Assembly: GCA_024742455.1 (NCBI GenBank)
Contig: JANSYL010000006.1
Coordinates: 1-64,000 of the forward strand
Direction: 5' to 3'
Source: Paracoccaceae bacterium
Lineage (GTDB): Bacteria > Pseudomonadota > Alphaproteobacteria > Rhodobacterales > Rhodobacteraceae
Length of the DNA stretch: 64,000 nucleotides
Both the position numbers and the translations under genes were made by a program. A model generated the notes under the pieces. The model ran no database searches, was not told the origin of the DNA, and saw only the letters and a program-made list of their open reading frames with translations. Below, piece after piece: positions 48,670 through 58,964 of the stretch (position 1 is its first letter; each line of letters begins with the position of its first letter).

Positions 48670-50034
48670 ATGGCCCCCTTGTCGCATCATCTCCGCGCCA
48701 CGCTGACCCTTGGTCTGCCGCTGATCGGTGGCATGGTCGCGCAGGCCGCGATCCAGCTGACCGATACGGTGATGGTGGGCTGGTACGGGGTGATCGAGCT
48801 GGCCGCCGTGGCGCTGGCGAGCGCCTATTTCCACACCATCATGATCGTCGGGCTGGGCTTTGGCCTTGCCGTCACGCCGCTGGTGGCGGCGGCGGCGACC
48901 AATGGCGACCGGACGCAGGTGCGGCGCGTCACCCGGATGGGGCTGTGGATCGCGCTGATCTTTTCGGCCGCCGTGATGCCGCTGTTCTGGTTTTCCGGCG
49001 CGATCCTGCTGGCGCTGGGGCAGGAGGCTGAGATCGCCCGGATCGGGCAGGACTACCTGCGCATCGCCGGTTGGGCGATCGCGCCCGCCGTTCTGCTGGG
49101 CGTCTTCCGGGGCTACCTTTCGGCGCTGGAGCATACGCGCATCGTTTTGTGGGCGACGCTGGCCGGCGTGGTGCTGAACGCGGGTCTCAACTGGGTGCTG
49201 ATCTTCGGCAATCTGGGCTTTCCCGAGCTTGGGGTGCGGGGGGCGGCCATCGCCTCGGTCGGCACGCAGGCCCTGATCTGCGCGATCCTTGCGGCCTATT
49301 CGGGGCTGCAGCGCGAGCTGCGGGCCGACACGTTGTTCCTGCGGTTCTGGCGGCCCGACCGGGAAGCGATGGGCGAGGTGTTCCGGCTGGGCTGGCCGAT
49401 TTCGCTGACGCTGCTGTCGGAGACGGGGCTGTTCATCGCCACCAATATCATGATGGGCTGGATCGGGCCCAACGAGCTGGCCGCGCATGGTATCGCGATC
49501 CAGATCGCGTCGCTGACCTTCATGGTGCATATCGGGCTGAGCCAGGCCGCGACAGTGCGGGTGGGGCGCGCGCGGGGCGGGGCCGATCCCCTCGCCTTGC
49601 GGCGCGCGAGCATCGCGGCGCTGATCTGGTCGGGGGCGATGGTGGTGGCGACGATGACGGCGTTCCTGGCGCTGCCCGAACTGCTGATCGGTGCGTTTCT
49701 GGACCCCGCCGACCCGCTGCGCCCGGTGATCATCGGGATCGGCGTGGGGCTTTTGGCGGTTGCGGCGCTGTTCCAGCTGGCCGATGCGGCGCAGGTGATG
49801 GCGCTGGGTCTGCTCCGCGGTGTGCAGGACACGCGGGTGCCGATGATCTATGCGGTGGTCAGCTATTGGGGCGTGGGGGTGCCTGCGGCCTATGTGTTCG
49901 GTTTCGTGCTCGGATGGGGCGGGCAGGGGATCTGGCTGGGTCTGGTCGTCGGGCTGGCGCTGGCCGGGGCCACGATGATGACGCGGTTCTGGCGCGGGCA
50001 GGCCCGGGTCGAGCTGAGGGCGATGGCGGGGTGA
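48670..50034 (+). CDS. MATE-family efflux protein
   Basis: 454 residues with 12 predicted helices in two halves, as in NorM. LIGGMVAQAAIQLTDTVMVGWYG is the N-terminal MATE signature and GWPISLTLLSETGLFIATNIMMGWIG its counterpart in the second half. It exports drugs or metabolites using a Na+ or H+ gradient. It stands alone after a 79-bp gap and converges on the M20 peptidase gene 19 bp away. Confidence 0.9.
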   Translation: MAPLSHHLRATLTLGLPLIGGMVAQAAIQLTDTVMVGWYGVIELAAVALASAYFHTIMIVGLGFGLAVTPLVAAAATNGDRTQVRRVTRMGLWIALIFSAAVMPLFWFSGAILLALGQEAEIARIGQDYLRIAGWAIAPAVLLGVFRGYLSALEHTRIVLWATLAGVVLNAGLNWVLIFGNLGFPELGVRGAAIASVGTQALICAILAAYSGLQRELRADTLFLRFWRPDREAMGEVFRLGWPISLTLLSETGLFIATNIMMGWIGPNELAAHGIAIQIASLTFMVHIGLSQAATVRVGRARGGADPLALRRASIAALIWSGAMVVATMTAFLALPELLIGAFLDPADPLRPVIIGIGVGLLAVAALFQLADAAQVMALGLLRGVQDTRVPMIYAVVSYWGVGVPAAYVFGFVLGWGGQGIWLGLVVGLALAGATMMTRFWRGQARVELRAMAG

Positions 50035-50053
50035 CCCCCGCCCCCCGGCCCCC

Positions 50054-51430
50054 CTATGCCTGCCCCACCTCGTGCAGGATGCGCGCCCAGGACCGGGTGC
50101 CGCGGTGAAAGCTTTCGAGATCGTATTTCTCGTTCGGGGAATGCATCGCGTCGTCGTCATTGCCGAAGCCTGCCAGCAGCGAATCCACCCCCAGCACCTC
50201 CTTGAAATATCCCGCCACGGGGATCGAGCCGCCGCTGCCGATATAGGCGGCCTTGCCGGGCCATTCGGTGCTGAGCGCGTCGAGGGCTATGGCGAAGGCG
50301 GGGTGGGAGATGTCCATGGCGCTGGCGGGCGCGGCGCCATGGTCGTGGAATTCGACGCTGCAATCTGCGGGCAGCTGCGCGCGGACCCAGGCGCGGAACG
50401 CGTCGCGCACCTTTGCCGGGTCCTGCCCCGCGACAAGGCGAAAGCTGACCTTGGCCGAGGCCTTGGACGGGATCACGGTCTTGAACCCCGCGCCGGTATA
50501 GCCGCCGATCATGCCGTTGATTTCCGCCGTGGGCCGCGACCAGAGCCGTTCGAGCGGTGTCCGGTCGGCCTCGCCCGAAGGCAGGCTCAGCCCCACCTCG
50601 CCGAGGAAGGCGTCGGCATCGAAGCCCAATGCCGTCCAGCCCTCCAGCACTTCGGCGGGCGGGTCGATAATGTCGTCATAAAAGCCCGGCACCTGCACCC
50701 GGCCCTTATCGTCATGCAAGGCCCCGAGGATGCGCGTCAGCACCCGGTTGGGGTTCATCGCCATGCCGCCATATTGGCCGGAATGCAGGTCGATCCGGGG
50801 GCCGGTGATCGTGATCTCCTCGCCCACCAGGCCGCGCAGCGAGGTGGTGATCGCGGGCACGCCGCGTGCGAACAACCCGGTGTCGCAGATCAGCGCGAGG
50901 TCGGCGCGCAGTTCGTCGGCGTTTTCGGTCAGGAACGGCACGAGGGAGGGGGATCCCGATTCCTCCTCGCCCTCGAAGAAGACGGTGATCCTGCAGGGCA
51001 GGGCGCCGGTTTCGGCCTTGTGGGCGCGCAGCGCCTCGACCAGCGTCATCAGCTGGCCCTTGTCATCGACCGCTCCGCGCGCGCGGATCACCTTTCGGCC
51101 ATCCACCTCCTGCAATTCGGGGTCGAACGGGTCGCGGTGCCACAGGTCCAGCGGGTCGACCGGCTGCACGTCGTAATGGCCGTAAAGGAGCAGATGCGGC
51201 CCCGGCCCGTCGCCATGGGCCACCACCATCGGGTGCCCCGAAGTGGGCCGCACCGCCGCGTCGAGCCCGATGGAGGCCAGATCGGCGGCCAGCCATTCGG
51301 CGGCGCGGGCGACATCGGCATCATAGGCCGGATCGGTCGAGATCGAGGGGATGCGCAGCAGGTCGAACAGCCGGTCGAGGGCGGCGGGCAGATCGGTGTC
51401 GATACGGTCGAGCACGGCGGACAGCGTCAT
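50054..51430 (-). CDS. M20-family metallopeptidase (dipeptidase)
   Basis: 458 residues from the ATG at 51430. Zinc-site motifs of M20 enzymes are visible: LLYGHYDVQPVDP (first His and Asp), VDDKGQLM, EGEEESGSPSL (general-base Glu) and DTGLFARGVP. A lid domain (about 200-310) separates the catalytic halves. It resembles cytosolic nonspecific dipeptidases/carnosinase-like proteins in length. Substrate not determined. Confidence 0.88.
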   Translation of the reverse strand: MTLSAVLDRIDTDLPAALDRLFDLLRIPSISTDPAYDADVARAAEWLAADLASIGLDAAVRPTSGHPMVVAHGDGPGPHLLLYGHYDVQPVDPLDLWHRDPFDPELQEVDGRKVIRARGAVDDKGQLMTLVEALRAHKAETGALPCRITVFFEGEEESGSPSLVPFLTENADELRADLALICDTGLFARGVPAITTSLRGLVGEEITITGPRIDLHSGQYGGMAMNPNRVLTRILGALHDDKGRVQVPGFYDDIIDPPAEVLEGWTALGFDADAFLGEVGLSLPSGEADRTPLERLWSRPTAEINGMIGGYTGAGFKTVIPSKASAKVSFRLVAGQDPAKVRDAFRAWVRAQLPADCSVEFHDHGAAPASAMDISHPAFAIALDALSTEWPGKAAYIGSGGSIPVAGYFKEVLGVDSLLAGFGNDDDAMHSPNEKYDLESFHRGTRSWARILHEVGQA

Positions 51431-51580
51431 GGGCGGGCCTTTCGGAAACAGGGTTTCGTCAGCCGCGACCATATGGTGTCACGGGTCCGTGTCCAGTGCG
51501 GCGGAACGGTTGAGGCAGGGCCTGTGTTGGGCTATGCGGGCCGCGATCCGGGACCACTGCCCCCACCCATGAGGATGACG

Positions 51581-52153
51581 ATGAAACCATATCTTCTTGC
51601 CGCCGCCCTGCTGGCCGCAACGGGCCTGCCCGTGATGGCGCAGGACCTGCCCGACCTGCGCGAGGCGCGCGACCTGGTCTTTGCCGAGGACGGCGCGGTG
51701 GAATGGGAGGTGATGCCCCATGACAGCCTGTCGGATATCGAGATCGCCACGCTGGAACAGCTGAACCTGATCCAGCCGCAGCCCTATTACGCCGCCATGG
51801 CCATCGCCCCCGATGCGGGGCTGCAGGCGGCCACGACATCGCTGGCGGCCAATTACCATGACGAGGAAAACGCCCGCACCGCCGCGCTGGCGGCCTGCGA
51901 GGCGGCGCGCAGCGGCGGCGCGGCCTGCGTGGTGGTGATGGTGATCCGGCCCGAGGGCTATGAGGAAGGCCGCGCGCTGCAATTGTCATCGGAGGCCACG
52001 CAGGCGCTGCGGCGCGAGTATCGGCGGCTGAACCGGGCAGACCGGGCGCTGGCCACCAGTGCGGCGACAGGACAATGGGGCGTGGGCGAGGGGCGCGAGG
52101 CCGCGCTGGAAGCCTGTGGCGCCGAGGATTGCGAGATCGTCATCGAGGGCTGA
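51581..52153 (+). CDS. Exported protein of unknown function, upstream of hemA
   Basis: 190 residues from the ATG at 51581 (GAGGATGACG upstream). Signal peptide 1-20 (MKPYLLAAALLAATGLPVMA). The mature protein has ALAACEAARSGGAACVVVMVIRP and ALEACGAEDCEIVIEG, two repeats of an A-LxAC…CxxV pattern that recalls the DUF4189 fold and could form disulfides. Many such genes sit beside hemA in Rhodobacteraceae and have been mislabelled as aminolevulinate synthase; it is not one. Confidence 0.7.
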   Translation: MKPYLLAAALLAATGLPVMAQDLPDLREARDLVFAEDGAVEWEVMPHDSLSDIEIATLEQLNLIQPQPYYAAMAIAPDAGLQAATTSLAANYHDEENARTAALAACEAARSGGAACVVVMVIRPEGYEEGRALQLSSEATQALRREYRRLNRADRALATSAATGQWGVGEGREAALEACGAEDCEIVIEG

Positions 52154-52183
52154 GTGCCTGCGGCGGACGGGTGTGCCTGCGGC

Positions 52184-52197
52184 TTGATCCACGTCAA
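52184..52197 (+). promoter_or_regulatory. FnrL binding site upstream of hemA
   Basis: TTGATCCACGTCAA, a near-perfect FNR consensus (TTGAT-N4-ATCAA with one change). It lies about 153 bp before the hemA start. FnrL control of hemA is known in Rhodobacter. Confidence 0.8.
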
Positions 52198-52349
52198 AGT
52201 GGCCCGCGCGGCATTTTGTAACTTGGTCCCCATACTCACGGGGTTCTAGGTGTGTTTGCGACACCTGTGCGGGGCGCGGCCCCGCCGCACGGACCATAAA
52301 GCCAGCGTAAAGGGGGCGGCCTTCGGGATGCCCTTGGAGGATGACGCCA

Positions 52350-53573
52350 GTGAATTACGAAACCGCGCTGCAGACCGCGATCGACCGGCTGCATGACGAG
52401 GGCCGCTACCGCACCTTCATCGACATCGAACGCATCAAGGGCCAGTTCCCGAACGCGGTCTGGAACCGCCCCGACGGCACCCGGCAGGACATCACCGTCT
52501 GGTGCGGCAATGATTACCTGGGCATGGGGCAGCACCCGGCAGTGCTTGAGGCGATGCATGACGCGCTGGCCGCGACCGGCGCAGGCTCGGGCGGGACGCG
52601 CAACATTTCCGGCACGACCGTCTATCACAAGCGCCTGGAAGAAGAACTGGCCGATCTGCATGACAAGGAAGCCGCGCTTCTGTTCACCTCGGCCTATATC
52701 GCCAATGACGCCACGCTGAGCACGCTGCCGAAACTGTTTCCCGGGCTGATCATCTATTCCGACAGTCTGAACCATGCCTCGATGATCGAGGGCATCCGCC
52801 GCAATGGCGGGTCGAAACGGGTGTTTGCCCATAACGACCTGGACGACCTGCGCGCCAAGCTGGCCGCCGATGACCCGGCCGCGCCCAAGCTGATCGCGTT
52901 TGAATCGATCTATTCGATGGACGGGGATTTCGGCCTGATCGCCGAGATCTGCGATATCGCCGATGAATTCGGCGCGCTGACCTACCTGGATGAGGTGCAC
53001 GCGGTGGGCATGTACGGCCCGCGCGGCGGCGGGGTGGCCGAACGCGACCGGCTGGCCCACCGGATCGACATCATCAACGGCACGCTGGGCAAGGCGTTCG
53101 GGGTGCATGGCGGGTATATCGCGGCCTCGGGCCGGATGTGCGACGCGGTGCGGTCCTATGCGCCGGGCTTCATCTTCACCACCTCGCTGCCGCCGGTCGT
53201 GGCGGCGGGCGCTGCGGCCTCGGTCGCGCATCTGAAGACCGATCAGGCGCGTCGCGACCTGCACCAGGAGCGCGCCAAGGTGCTGAAGCTTCGGCTGAAG
53301 GGGATGGGTCTGCCGATCATCGATCACGGGTCGCATATCGTGCCGGTGATCGTGGGCGATCCGGTGCATACCAAGAAGATCTCGGACATGCTGCTGAATG
53401 ATTTCGGCATCTACGTGCAGCCGATCAATTTCCCCACCGTGCCGCGCGGCACCGAACGCCTGCGGTTCACCCCGTCGCCGGTTCACACGCCGCCCATGAT
53501 GGATGCGCTGGTGCATGCGATGGATGCACTCTGGAGCCATTGTGCGCTGAATCGCGCCGAACTGTCGGCCTGA
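52350..53573 (+). CDS. hemA: 5-aminolevulinate synthase
   Basis: 407 residues using the GTG at 52350, which has GGAGG nine bases upstream; the ATG at 52341 directly abuts the ribosome site. With the GTG start the PLP lysine is Lys248 (NGTLGKAFG), the same number as in the Rhodobacter capsulatus enzyme. [33 protein letters not shown] and [10 protein letters not shown] are strongly conserved. It condenses glycine and succinyl-CoA in the C4 haem and tetrapyrrole pathway. The FNR box upstream suggests control by oxygen. Confidence 0.96.
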   Translation: MNYETALQTAIDRLHDEGRYRTFIDIERIKGQFPNAVWNRPDGTRQDITVWCGNDYLGMGQHPAVLEAMHDALAATGAGSGGTRNISGTTVYHKRLEEELADLHDKEAALLFTSAYIANDATLSTLPKLFPGLIIYSDSLNHASMIEGIRRNGGSKRVFAHNDLDDLRAKLAADDPAAPKLIAFESIYSMDGDFGLIAEICDIADEFGALTYLDEVHAVGMYGPRGGGVAERDRLAHRIDIINGTLGKAFGVHGGYIAASGRMCDAVRSYAPGFIFTTSLPPVVAAGAAASVAHLKTDQARRDLHQERAKVLKLRLKGMGLPIIDHGSHIVPVIVGDPVHTKKISDMLLNDFGIYVQPINFPTVPRGTERLRFTPSPVHTPPMMDALVHAMDALWSHCALNRAELSA

Positions 53574-53735
53574 GCGTTTCGGGGGTGCAGCGCCGCCCCC
53601 GTCATGTTATGCGTCCCGCCAGTTGCGTCGGGGCTTTGAAACCTGCCGCAGCTAGGGTAATGTGTCGGTAACGATAACAGGCTATCCCCGCGATGCGGGG
53701 TGGTTCGAAACCGGCAAGGGCAGGGGCACGGCCAG

Positions 53736-55046
53736 ATGGGCCAGGACATGCACCAGGATGACCGCGATGACGTCGCCGGGGCGGCGGGCGCCGGGGCGCG
53801 GGTTTCCGTGTCGGCTGTGTCCGGGTCTTCCGAGCCCGTGGCGACGGTGTCCGCGGCTTCCGTGTCCGCGCCGTCCTCGGGGTTCGAGGGGTATGACGTG
53901 GTCGACGTGACCCTTGGCGACCTGATGCGCGGCGAACGCGCGACGCTGGGCAAATCGCTTCTGGATGTCGAACGCGAACTCAGGATCAGCGCGAGCTATA
54001 TCGCCGCGATCGAGAACGGCGATGTCGGCGCGTTTTCCTCGCCCGGCTTCATCGCGGGCTATGTGCGGTCTTACGCGCGCTATATCGGCATGGACCCGGA
54101 ATGGAGTTTCCGGCGGTTCTGCGACGAAACCGGGTTCGGCGGGGTCGGCGGCATTTCGGGACAGGCGGTGCGCAACCCGTCCCGCTTCGCGCCTCTGGCC
54201 AATGCGGCGCCCGCCCGGCGCCGGTCGCTGCCGGAGGTGCCGGTGTCGCTCCATCCCGACGAGGTGCTGCCGCGCGCCCGCTATGATTTCCGCCCCAAGG
54301 ACCGGTTCTGGGACCGTGTCGAACCGGGCGTTCTGGGCTCCTTCACGGTGCTGGCTGCGCTGGTCGGCGTGATCGGTTACGGCGCCTGGGTGGTGCTCTA
54401 CGATATTCAGCGGGTGCAGATCGCGCCCATAGACGAGGCGCCGGTGCCAATGGCGCAGCTCGACCCGCTGGCCGGGGCCGCCGCGGGCACGTTCGACGCG
54501 GTGCAGGGCTTCGATATCGAGATGCCGGGCGGCGATGACGTGGCGCGGCTCTACCGGCCGCAGGCGCTGGAAACCCCGGTTCTGACGCCGCGCGACGAGG
54601 CGCTGGCAACGCTGGACCCCGACGAGGTCGGTACGCTGGGCGGATTGCAGACCGCGCCGCGCGACGAGGTGGCCACCGCCGAGCCGAGCGTGCAGGTCAC
54701 CGAACCGCCCGCCGATGACGTCCTGATCTTCGCCGTGCGCCCGACCTGGGTGCGCGTGACCTCGGCAAGGGGCATCACGCTGTTCGAAGGCACGCTGAAC
54801 GCCGGCGACAGCTATGCCGTGGCCGCCGAGGAGGAACCGCCGGTGCTGCAATCGGGCAATGCCGGATCGCTCTATTTCGCGGTGAACGGTCTGACCATGG
54901 GCCCCGCGGGAACCGGTGCCATCGTGGTGCGTGACATCGCGCTGTCGGCCGATGCCATCACCGAGGCCTTTCCGATGGCCGATGCCAGTGCCGACCCCGA
55001 CCTGCCCGCCGTCGCGGAACTGGTGCTCGACCCCGCCAGCCGCTGA
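53736..55046 (+). CDS. RodZ-like helix-turn-helix membrane protein (DUF4115)
   Basis: About 436 residues from ATG 53736; GTG 53700 and ATG 53748 are also possible. After a low-complexity Ala/Ser/Val stretch, an HTH_25 domain (about 70-135: LGDLMRGERATLGKSLLDVEREL … YIAAIENG) is followed by a membrane helix (about 205-225) and a C-terminal DUF4115 beta domain (about 320-410, IFAVRPTWVRVTSARGITLFEGTL). That is the RodZ layout, which links MreB to the cell-shape machinery. It precedes ispG, as in many bacteria. Confidence 0.82.
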   Translation: MGQDMHQDDRDDVAGAAGAGARVSVSAVSGSSEPVATVSAASVSAPSSGFEGYDVVDVTLGDLMRGERATLGKSLLDVERELRISASYIAAIENGDVGAFSSPGFIAGYVRSYARYIGMDPEWSFRRFCDETGFGGVGGISGQAVRNPSRFAPLANAAPARRRSLPEVPVSLHPDEVLPRARYDFRPKDRFWDRVEPGVLGSFTVLAALVGVIGYGAWVVLYDIQRVQIAPIDEAPVPMAQLDPLAGAAAGTFDAVQGFDIEMPGGDDVARLYRPQALETPVLTPRDEALATLDPDEVGTLGGLQTAPRDEVATAEPSVQVTEPPADDVLIFAVRPTWVRVTSARGITLFEGTLNAGDSYAVAAEEEPPVLQSGNAGSLYFAVNGLTMGPAGTGAIVVRDIALSADAITEAFPMADASADPDLPAVAELVLDPASR

Positions 55047-55143
55047 TCCGCGACGCCAGGGCGATTGTGCCCGCGGGCGGGCTCGCTTACATTGCTTGCA
55101 AGTTATCCGCGCCCCCGCGCCCGTCCGCATGAGTGTCTGAGCG

Positions 55144-56277
55144 ATGTCGCACAACCCGATCCGTCCCTGGCGCAATATCGACCGCCGCAAGAGCCGTCAG
55201 ATCCATGTGGGAGGCGTGCCCGTGGGCGGCGATGCCCCGATCAGCGTGCAGACCATGACCAACACGCTGACCACGGATATCAAGGGCACGATCGAACAGG
55301 TGCAGGCCGCCGCAGAAGCCGGCGCCGATATCGTGCGCGTGTCCGTCCCCGACCAGGACAGTGCGCGCGCCCTGAAGGAGATCACCCGCGAGAGCCCGGT
55401 GCCGATCGTCGCCGATATCCATTTCCATTACAAACGCGGCATCGAGGCGGCGGAGGCGGGGGCGGCCTGTCTCAGGATCAATCCCGGCAATATCGGATCA
55501 CAGGACCGGGTGAAGGAGGTGATCCGCGCCGCGCGCGATCACAATTGTTCGATCCGGATCGGGGTGAATGCGGGGTCGCTGGAAAAGCACCTGCTTGAAA
55601 AATACGGCGAGCCCTGCCCGGACGCGATGGTCGAAAGCGGCATGGATCACATCAAGATCCTCGAAGACAACGATTTCCACGAATTCAAGATCTCGATGAA
55701 GGCCTCCGACGTATTCATGACGGTCGCCGCCTACACGATGCTGGCCGACCAGACCGACGCGCCGTTTCACCTGGGCATCACCGAGGCAGGCGGGTTTGTC
55801 GGCGGCACGGTGAAATCGGCGATCGGGCTGGGCAACCTGCTTTGGGCGGGGATGGGCGACACGATGCGGGTGTCCCTGAGCGCCGATCCGGTCGAAGAGG
55901 TCAAGATCGGGTTCGAGATATTGAAATCGCTCGGGCTCAGGCATCGCGGGGTCCAGATCATCTCCTGTCCGTCCTGTGCGCGGCAGGGGTTTGACGTGAT
56001 CCGGACGGTCGAGGTGCTGGAGAAGCGGCTGGAGCATATCAAGACGCCGATGTCGCTCAGCATCATCGGCTGCGTGGTGAACGGGCCCGGTGAGGCGCTG
56101 ATGACCGATGTGGGGTTCACGGGCGGCGGCAACGGGGCCGGCATGGTGTATCTGGCGGGCAAGCAGAGCCACAAGATGACCAATGACCAGATGGTCGACC
56201 ATATCGTCGAACAGGTGGAAAAGAAGGCCGAGGAGCTGGAGGCCGCGCGCGCCGAGACGGTGGAGGCCGCCGAGTAG
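55144..56277 (+). CDS. ispG: (E)-4-hydroxy-3-methylbut-2-enyl-diphosphate synthase
   Basis: 377 residues. N-terminal TIM-barrel part begins [22 protein letters not shown]. The [4Fe-4S] ligands are in [12 protein letters not shown] and [11 protein letters not shown]. It makes HMBPP, the next-to-last step of the MEP isoprenoid pathway. It lies after the RodZ-like gene with a 97-bp gap; that adjacency is common. The C-terminal tail is a Glu/Ala-rich helix. Confidence 0.95.
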   Translation: MSHNPIRPWRNIDRRKSRQIHVGGVPVGGDAPISVQTMTNTLTTDIKGTIEQVQAAAEAGADIVRVSVPDQDSARALKEITRESPVPIVADIHFHYKRGIEAAEAGAACLRINPGNIGSQDRVKEVIRAARDHNCSIRIGVNAGSLEKHLLEKYGEPCPDAMVESGMDHIKILEDNDFHEFKISMKASDVFMTVAAYTMLADQTDAPFHLGITEAGGFVGGTVKSAIGLGNLLWAGMGDTMRVSLSADPVEEVKIGFEILKSLGLRHRGVQIISCPSCARQGFDVIRTVEVLEKRLEHIKTPMSLSIIGCVVNGPGEALMTDVGFTGGGNGAGMVYLAGKQSHKMTNDQMVDHIVEQVEKKAEELEAARAETVEAAE

Positions 56278-56467
56278 CGGCCGGGTTCCGCGGCCGCTGC
56301 CGCGCGACGGCCGTCCGGGTGCCTCCGGTTCGCGGCGGATGTTTGTGTGCCGCCGGGTCGCGGCGGCGGTGGCGCAGCGGGCGCGGGGGCCGTCCCGGCC
56401 CGTCGCGCGGCGCTGCGGGGCGGGCCCGGATCGGCAGGCGCTGGTGATGTCCGGCTGACCGCGTGTT

Positions 56468-56490
56468 CAGGTATTTTTGAAGCAAAGAGG
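56468..56490 (+). repeat. Dispersed intergenic motif, copy 6
   Basis: CAGGTATTTTTGAAGCAAAG…, located in the ispG-rlmE gap, 38 bp before the rlmE start. Close to the copy at 37465. Confidence 0.7.
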
Positions 56491-56528
56491 GGCGGGGTTT
56501 GTCCTTGGTGGCAGGCGCCCGGGGTGGA

Positions 56529-57254
56529 ATGGCGAAGGGCACGAGCGGGCGCGGGCAGCGCGATTTGCGGGTGCGGGTGAAGACCGCGAAGGGACGCAAG
56601 CTGAGTTCCACGCGCTGGCTGGAGCGGCAGCTGAACGACCCGTATGTGGCGCGGGCGCGGCGCGAGGGCTATCGCGGGCGGGCCGCCTACAAGATCCTCG
56701 AACTCGATGACAAATACGGGTTCCTGAAGCCCGGTGCGCGGGTGGTGGACCTGGGGGCCGCACCCGGCGGCTGGAGCCAGGTGGCCGTGGCGCGCGTGAA
56801 CGCGCTGGGTGAGATGGCGGGCAAGCCGGTGGGCCGCGTCGTGGGCATCGATCTGCAGGAGATCGAGCCGGTGCCGGGGGCGGATCTGCATGTGCTGGAT
56901 TTCCTGGAAGAGGGCGCCGATGACAAGGTGAAGGCGTGGCTCGACGGGCCCGCGGACGTGGTGATGAGCGACATGGCCGCCAGCGCCTCGGGCCACAAGC
57001 AGACCGACCATCTGCGGATCGTGGCCCTGTGCGAGGCGGCGGCGGAGCTGGCCTTTGACGTGCTGGAACCGGGGGGCACTTTCGTGGCCAAGGTGCTGGC
57101 CGGCGGGGCGGAGGCGGGGTTGCAGGCCACGCTGAAACAGCGCTTTGACAAGGTCGCCAATGTGAAACCCCCGGCGTCCCGGTCGGACAGTTCCGAGAAA
57201 TTCGTCGTGGCAACGGGATTTAAGGGGGTGAGCCCCGGTTCAGCCGAAGGCTGA
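56529..57254 (+). CDS. rlmE: 23S rRNA 2'-O-ribose methyltransferase RlmE (FtsJ)
   Basis: 241 residues from the ATG at 56529. SAM motif [16 protein letters not shown], the [18 protein letters not shown] block and the catalytic lysine in [11 protein letters not shown] are all present. RlmE methylates U2552 of 23S rRNA in the 50S subunit. The final residues (GVSPGSAEG) and the stop lie inside a 70-bp sequence that is repeated perfectly just downstream (57306-57375), so the original 3' end has probably been altered. The N-terminal extension before [14 protein letters not shown] is rich in Gly, Arg and Lys. Confidence 0.93.
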   Translation: MAKGTSGRGQRDLRVRVKTAKGRKLSSTRWLERQLNDPYVARARREGYRGRAAYKILELDDKYGFLKPGARVVDLGAAPGGWSQVAVARVNALGEMAGKPVGRVVGIDLQEIEPVPGADLHVLDFLEEGADDKVKAWLDGPADVVMSDMAASASGHKQTDHLRIVALCEAAAELAFDVLEPGGTFVAKVLAGGAEAGLQATLKQRFDKVANVKPPASRSDSSEKFVVATGFKGVSPGSAEG

Positions 57255-57375
57255 TGACCGGTCCGGTGGACCGGTCAAGGGGCGAACGGGCGGCGCCCCG
57301 GCAAGGCCCCGGTTCAGCCGAAGGCTGATGACCGGTCCGGTGGACCGGTCAAGGGGCGAACGGGCGGCGCCCCGG
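57232..57375 (+). repeat. Perfect 70-bp tandem duplication over the rlmE stop codon
   Basis: Copies 57232-57301 and 57306-57375 are identical with a 4-bp joint (period 74). Each holds three palindromes: TCAGCC-gaa-GGCTGA (containing the rlmE stop), GACCGGTCC-ggt-GGACCGGTC and a GGGGC…GCCCC stem. Confidence 0.9.
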
Positions 57376-57379
57376 GGCG

Positions 57380-57404
57380 CCGTGTTCCGGGAAAGATGAA
57401 ACGG
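57380..57404 (+). repeat. Dispersed intergenic motif, copy 7
   Basis: CCGTGTTCCGGGAAAGATGA… immediately after the duplicated palindromic block and 100 bp upstream of guaB. Confidence 0.55.
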
Positions 57405-57467
57405 AAGGGGGCGGGGCGCGGCAGACCCAGATTTCGTCCTTTTCTTTCCGCCGCCCCCATGGGATAG

Positions 57468-58958
<1,491 letters not shown>

Positions 58959-58964
58959 GCCGCG

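Noticed and set aside
47419-50160. Very long open frame (913 codons) on the minus strand
   Set aside because: It runs antisense to DUF1007, the NicO exporter and the MATE gene, which have clear family motifs. Its product is Arg/Pro/His-rich low-complexity, as expected from GC-rich antisense frames.
51581-52153. Naming the gene upstream of hemA as an aminolevulinate synthase
   Set aside because: It has a signal peptide and a cysteine-repeat domain, with no PLP lysine or ALAS motif. Only the adjacent gene is hemA.
53582-53602. Hairpin after hemA as a terminator
   Set aside because: A GGGGGTG…CGCCCCC stem is possible, but there is no T-tract, and such G/C runs are common in this genome.
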